Assembly: GCF_022201045.2 (NCBI RefSeq)
Contig: NC_068561.1
Coordinates: 18,664,501 to 18,728,500 of the forward strand
Origin: Citrus sinensis
Taxonomy: Eukaryota > Streptophyta > Magnoliopsida > Sapindales > Rutaceae
Length of the DNA stretch: 64,000 nucleotides
Reading direction: 5' to 3'
Shown: positions 59,854-64,000 of the stretch, piece after piece
Position numbering within the stretch: position 1 is the stretch's first letter
How the letters are laid out: each line of letters starts with the position of its first letter
Position numbers and translations under genes: made by a program
Notes under the pieces: generated by a model
Told to the model about the DNA's origin: nothing
What the model saw: only the letters and a program-made list of their open reading frames with translations
The model's database searches: none

Positions 59854-62076
59854 CTAGATAATCACTGCTAGAGGTGTGTTTCTAATCTGGGCAGCTAAAG
59901 TCTTCAATGTATTGCAAATCTCTGCTGTTCTACACTGTTTTGGATCACCTGAAAGAAAAGTATGAATCTGGTTTTTAACCTCTATCCAGCTGCATCCAGG
60001 TTGTTTTTGTGCCCCACTACCTTCCATTGACACCCTCACTTTCTCCACCTCATCCCATCTGCCCGCCTCAGCATGCATGTTGGACAAGAGTGCATAACGG
60101 GAAGTTTTCTGAGGTTCAAGTTCTGAAAGTTTCTCAACGGCGATCCGACCAAGTTTTATATTTTGGTGCATCCGGCAAGCCCCTAGTAACGTACCCCATA
60201 TACCTGCATTTGGCTTGATCTTCATTCCCTTAACCATTTCAAAGGCTTCATCCAACCTCCCGGCACGACTAAGCAAATCAATCATGCATGCATAGTGTTC
60301 CACCAGAGGTTCTATGGCGTATACTTCAGTCATGCATTCAAATAATTTTAAGCCCCAATCAACCAGGCCAACATGACTGCATGCAGAAAGAACCCCAATG
60401 AAGGTTACTGGATCAGGGGCCACCCCTTCCATCACCATCTCCTCAAATAGTTTGATTGCCTCTGTCGCATTCCCATTTATGGCATACCCAGCAATCAAAG
60501 AATTCCAAGAAATCACATCAACTGGATCTGCATCTTTGAATAAAAGTTCAGCATTTTGAATCCTTCCGCACTTAGCGTACATGGTGATCAAGGAATTGCC
60601 AACAAACAGATCATTCACATATCCACTCTTAATAGCCAGATGGTGAATCTGCCTCCCAAGTTGCAGAGCAGCAAGATGGGCACATGCACTTAGTGCGCAT
60701 GCAAGAGTTGAGTGGTCAGCTTTCTTCCCTTCCTGCGTCATCAACACAAAAATCTTCAATGCATCCAAATGGAATTCATTTTGCAGAAAACTTGAAATAA
60801 GTGAATTCCAAGAAACTGTATTCCTCCTCTTCCCCATCTCTTCAAAGATCTTAACTGCATCATCCATTTGTCCGATTTGAGCATAACCAGCAATCATAGT
60901 GTTCCAAGTAACTATGTCTTTGTTGACCATTTGTCTAAATAGATTAATAGCCTCATCCATTCTTCCGCACTGAGCATACCCTTTAATCATGACGTTCCAA
61001 CAAACAACATCATGGGTCCCAATCTTATCAAAAATTTGGTTAGCTTCATCCATTCTTTTATTTTGAACATATCCAGAAATCATAGCAGTTTGGGCAGCAA
61101 TGTTCTTGTAAGGCATCTGATCAAGAAGTCTCCTTGCTTCATCAAGCTTAGCAATAAGAACATAACCATCAATCATTGTAGTCCAAGACACAGGATTCCT
61201 CTCTGGCATTTCTATAAATAGCCTAGCAGCCTCCTCAATTTGTCCTCTTTGAACATAAGCCGCAATCATTGCATTCCAAGCAACCACATTTCTAATTGGC
61301 ATCTGGTCGAATAGTCTCCTAGCCTCAAGCATCCTACCGTTTCGTGCATACCCACTTAACATTGTAACCCAAGAAACAACATTCTGTTCCGGAATCTTTT
61401 GAAAGAACTTCCAAGCAGAATCCAAATCATCTAATTCAACATACCCATCCAACATTAAGTTCCATGAAACCACATCACGTTCTTCCATCGCCTCAAAAAA
61501 TTTCAAAGCTAAATGCATTTCACCATTCTTAGTATACCCGGAGAGCATTGAATTCCACGACACAATATTCTTAGACGGCATTGCATCAAGCAACTTCTTC
61601 GCCTCATTATAATTCCCTATCTTCGCATAACCTGCAACCATCGCATTCCAACATGCAGTATCTTCTTTATTTGGAAGCAAATCAAATAGTTCCCTCGCCT
61701 TTTCAAGCTCGCCTTTACGTGTATAACAAGTAATCATCAAAGCCCATGAAAAGAGATCTGGTCTGAACATTTTATCAAATAGTTCACGGGCTTCTTTGAC
61801 TTTATCATTATGCAAGTACCCAGCTATCATCGAGTTCCAAGAAACCAAGTTTCGTTGAGGCATTTGCTCAAAAAGTTTGCGTGCATCGTTAACTCTACCA
61901 TTCTTAGCATAAGCAGAGATCATGGAATTATATGTTACTGTGTTCTTTTGAGACATTTGTGAGAACATCTTGATGGCTTCTTCAACCCGACCCGACTTCC
62001 CCAATTGGGTAATTTTTTTATTTTGGTTGAAGACATAACTGCCCTTGTTTCCAATTGATTTCAGACTTGCCTTCAT
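59854..62076 (-). CDS. Pentatricopeptide repeat protein, PLS class with E/E+ end, intronless
   Basis: 740 aa in one exon, ATG at 62076. PLS-class PPR proteins bind organellar RNA, one base per repeat, and E-type members usually act in C-to-U editing together with a DYW partner. After a short leader (about 1-22) there are about 13 consecutive 31-residue S-type motifs (pattern NVVSWNxMIxGYxxNGRxxEARxLFxxMPxR) from about residue 23 to 430, then P-L-S triplets (ADHSTLACALSACAHLAALQ, LFVGNSLITMYAKCGR). The E region is near 640-740 with GCSWIEVKNQIHTFLSGD. There is no DYW deaminase domain. The run of S motifs resembles the Arabidopsis At4g02750/At1g09410 group. Organelle targeting is assumed from the family; the leader is short and not strongly presequence-like. 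Confidence 0.94.
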   Translation of the reverse strand: MKASLKSIGNKGSYVFNQNKKITQLGKSGRVEEAIKMFSQMSQKNTVTYNSMISAYAKNGRVNDARKLFEQMPQRNLVSWNSMIAGYLHNDKVKEARELFDKMFRPDLFSWALMITCYTRKGELEKARELFDLLPNKEDTACWNAMVAGYAKIGNYNEAKKLLDAMPSKNIVSWNSMLSGYTKNGEMHLALKFFEAMEERDVVSWNLMLDGYVELDDLDSAWKFFQKIPEQNVVSWVTMLSGYARNGRMLEARRLFDQMPIRNVVAWNAMIAAYVQRGQIEEAARLFIEMPERNPVSWTTMIDGYVLIAKLDEARRLLDQMPYKNIAAQTAMISGYVQNKRMDEANQIFDKIGTHDVVCWNVMIKGYAQCGRMDEAINLFRQMVNKDIVTWNTMIAGYAQIGQMDDAVKIFEEMGKRRNTVSWNSLISSFLQNEFHLDALKIFVLMTQEGKKADHSTLACALSACAHLAALQLGRQIHHLAIKSGYVNDLFVGNSLITMYAKCGRIQNAELLFKDADPVDVISWNSLIAGYAINGNATEAIKLFEEMVMEGVAPDPVTFIGVLSACSHVGLVDWGLKLFECMTEVYAIEPLVEHYACMIDLLSRAGRLDEAFEMVKGMKIKPNAGIWGTLLGACRMHQNIKLGRIAVEKLSELEPQKTSRYALLSNMHAEAGRWDEVEKVRVSMEGSGAQKQPGCSWIEVKNQIHTFLSGDPKQCRTAEICNTLKTLAAQIRNTPLAVII

Positions 62077-63293
62077 GGCTTACAATAACTGTATAAACAG
62101 AACATGCGAACAATGTTCTGTACAATTCACATTGAGCTACAACCATAACAGTTAGTATTTCTATCAAGCACTTTATGCGTCACTTCTGAATAAATATAAC
62201 ATTCGGTCTATTATTTATCACTTTCGAATAAATATGGACGCATCCAAAAATTTATCTAAGATTAAATGACAAATTTTAAATTTATCGTGAAATTTTTTTA
62301 TCTCAAATTAATGAATTATTTTTATCTTATTAATAGTAAATGAGGCTCTAAAAGAAAATTGAAGATTTTCTATGGGTAGACTAAAGTTTCCCATGACATC
62401 TTTAAGATATAAAATATAAGCGGTTATAATTATGTTAGAGCAGATTTATGGTAGAATATGAATCTTAATCACACGTAAAGTGATAAATAGTAAAAATTTT
62501 CATTATAATTTTAATCGTGTAGTTATGAATAAGTGATTTATCTTAGAGCAACTCCAACATAATCAAATCCAAACCCAATATAAGCAATAGTTACCTCGCG
62601 GGGTTATTTGAGTCCCTCTGACAAGAGTTTGAAGCTCATATGTAAATTCTCTTCGCTTAACAAATATCTTTGTAAGATACAATAATAATTTTTAAGCTCG
62701 CCCCTTAAGAAAATAACGAATTTAAATTTTCAGGGCAATATTTTTTGGCTTTGATTCTTTGGCACTCCTTATATTTTTGTCGCACCAGATAAAAGTCTGA
62801 AAAATTAAGATGTATTGTTCATGAGAAAAGAGAAATTTTACAGAAAAAAGGATACCCAATCCGTCGAATTATCAGACTTTCCATATAGCACAAAGAAAAT
62901 TAATAAAAAGAAAAACTACCATTTCTAAATTATGATGATACATGGTCTCACAAAATATGATAATCCCGATCAGATGATACTCGGGACTTCTAGATGATCA
63001 AAACTTCTGCGGGGCCAATAAGTGCCCCTTAATTAAATGGTAATCGTAATTTTAGAAGTCCAATGCCTAAAACGTTTCTTCGAACTACTCTCGACTATAG
63101 GCATTTCTGCCAGCCCAGATAATTAAATCTCCAAAGCAAAAAAACTGCAGCCTTTGTAAATTCGGCTCATTTCCGTATTCTTCAGTTTTTATCTTTGCTA
63201 GAATGCATTGTGCATTTCTACCGGCCTACTTGCATTTTTGAACTATAAAGGAGGATAATCAGTGGTGAATCCAAGCACAATGTATCGATTTGA
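62077..63293. other. Intergenic between the PPR gene and the HSP70-17-like gene
   Basis: AT-rich, no coding signal. It contains the PPR promoter side and, toward 63293, the 3' UTR of the chaperone gene. Confidence 0.6.
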
Positions 63294-63768
63294 TCATAAC
63301 TCATCGTGGACCTCAGGCTGTGGGTCAATCTTCTCCTTTGCTAAGCCATCAGATTCAGATGCTGGCTTGTCGTTTTCTGCATTATTTTTCTCAGATGTTG
63401 TGCTGGAGTCCTTTGTAACTGAGCCATCTGATTCATATGCTGGCTTGTCGTTTTCTGTGTTATTTTTCTCACAAGTTGTGCTGGAGTCCATTGCATCCTC
63501 TGCACTGCTCTCTGTTTCATTCTTTTTGGGCTTCCTCTCAGGTTTAGGCTTTGGCTTGGGAATTCTATTAATACTGTTAATCTGGGAAAAAAAGAGAGGG
63601 GAGGGAAAGAAAAAAAAAAAAAAAAGCTTATTACGACGTACATGACATGTAACCCACATTCAGTAGTTGATCAAGAAAGAGCTTTTCAATAATACCTTGT
63701 CTTGCAGTTTCAATATTTTCTCATATACTTCTTCAGAGGTGAACGCTGGTTTGCTGAACCCAGAAGTC
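63294..63768 (-). CDS. HSP70-17/HYOU1-like ER chaperone, C-terminal two exons (gene runs off the right edge)
   Basis: Exon 63768-63696 (73 nt) encodes TSGFSKPAFTSEEVYEKILK then LQDK. The last exon 63581-63294 (288 nt) encodes INSINRIPKPKPKPERKPKK, an acidic Ser/Asn/Asp tail and the terminal HDEL. The PAF(T/S)SEEVYEK...LQDK...INKIPKPKPK order and HDEL match the plant large HSP70 (GRP170/HYOU1 type), which aids folding in the ER lumen. The tail contains a 26-residue in-frame duplication (63488-63411 and 63410-63333). The donor after LQDK and the acceptor at 63582 are canonical. The ATPase and most of the substrate domain lie beyond the window. Confidence 0.85.
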
Positions 63769-64000
63769 CTGAAATATTGTCCCAAAAAGAATTAAAAAAA
63801 TAAAAGAAACACAACACAAGTATATAATGAATATTGTCATAGGATTAGAAAGCACCTTTTTCATCTTTGATCCTATTATTTTTCTATTTGAGTTGATAGA
63901 AACCCCAATTTCCTTAACAGCGTGTACAAATTTTTGGAAAGAAACATCCTATTTGATCTCCAAGAAATATTCCAGAATTTTTTCTTTAGTTTTAAGATAT
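63769..64000. other. Probable intron of the HSP70-17-like gene; unassigned
   Basis: No continuation of the chaperone is recognisable in either phase. The minus strand has a protein-like stretch (DVSFQKFVHAVKEIGVSINS) preceded by a stop, possibly an old coding fragment inserted in the intron. I cannot name its family. Confidence 0.35.

Noticed and set aside
63262-63645. 127-codon plus-strand frame at the right end
   Set aside because: Antisense of the HDEL-ending chaperone exon, whose splice phases and motif order are convincing.

Overview
The window is nuclear DNA of a flowering plant, almost certainly a eudicot. Genes carry many short GT-AG introns, intergenic DNA is AT-rich, and the content is plant-specific (UGT85-type glycosyltransferases, a PPR-E protein, a MUR4-like UDP-arabinose epimerase). 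The UGT proteins and gene set would fit a Sapindales/Citrus-like genome, but that species-level guess is not provable here. All exon models below were built by reading splice sites and checking phase. Each complete multi-exon model sums to a multiple of three.

Layout. 1-6.4 kb: AT-rich DNA with tandem repeats, microsatellites, a perfect-looking hairpin, a non-autonomous hAT element and a Tourist/Harbinger MITE. 6.4-17.0 kb (+): complete 30-exon FANCD2 homologue. 17-39 kb: a UGT85-like glycosyltransferase cluster with three apparently translatable genes on the minus strand (19.7-21.3, 24.2-25.9, 31.8-33.5 kb) and five broken copies or fragments (18.7, 28.4, 29-30.6, 35.7-37.2 and 38.3-39.1 kb), broken up by SINEs, hAT and Mutator-type MITEs, a solo-LTR-like insertion and a LINE remnant. 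40.4-45.7 kb (-): 18-exon carnosine N-methyltransferase-like (N2227) gene. 47.6-53.3 kb (-): PAT1 decapping activator. 57.0-59.3 kb (+): UDP-arabinose 4-epimerase. 59.9-62.1 kb (-): intronless PPR-E protein. 63.3 kb to the right edge (-): the last two exons of an HSP70-17/HYOU1-like ER chaperone ending in HDEL.

The housekeeping genes are unrelated in pathway and simply adjacent. The cluster is the dynamic part. Two blocks (about 24.2-28.9 and 31.8-35.8 kb) share the plan minus-strand UGT, about 2 kb spacer, plus-strand UGT. Each block carries private transposon insertions whose empty site is preserved in the other block. One intact gene (31.8-33.5 kb) looks like a recombinant of its two neighbours. 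A rearrangement at 28949-28951 fuses a plus-strand UGT 5' end to the antisense strand of another UGT. I saw no evidence of an entirely new class of biological system; the most unusual content is this recombining UGT cluster with its paired filled and empty transposon sites.
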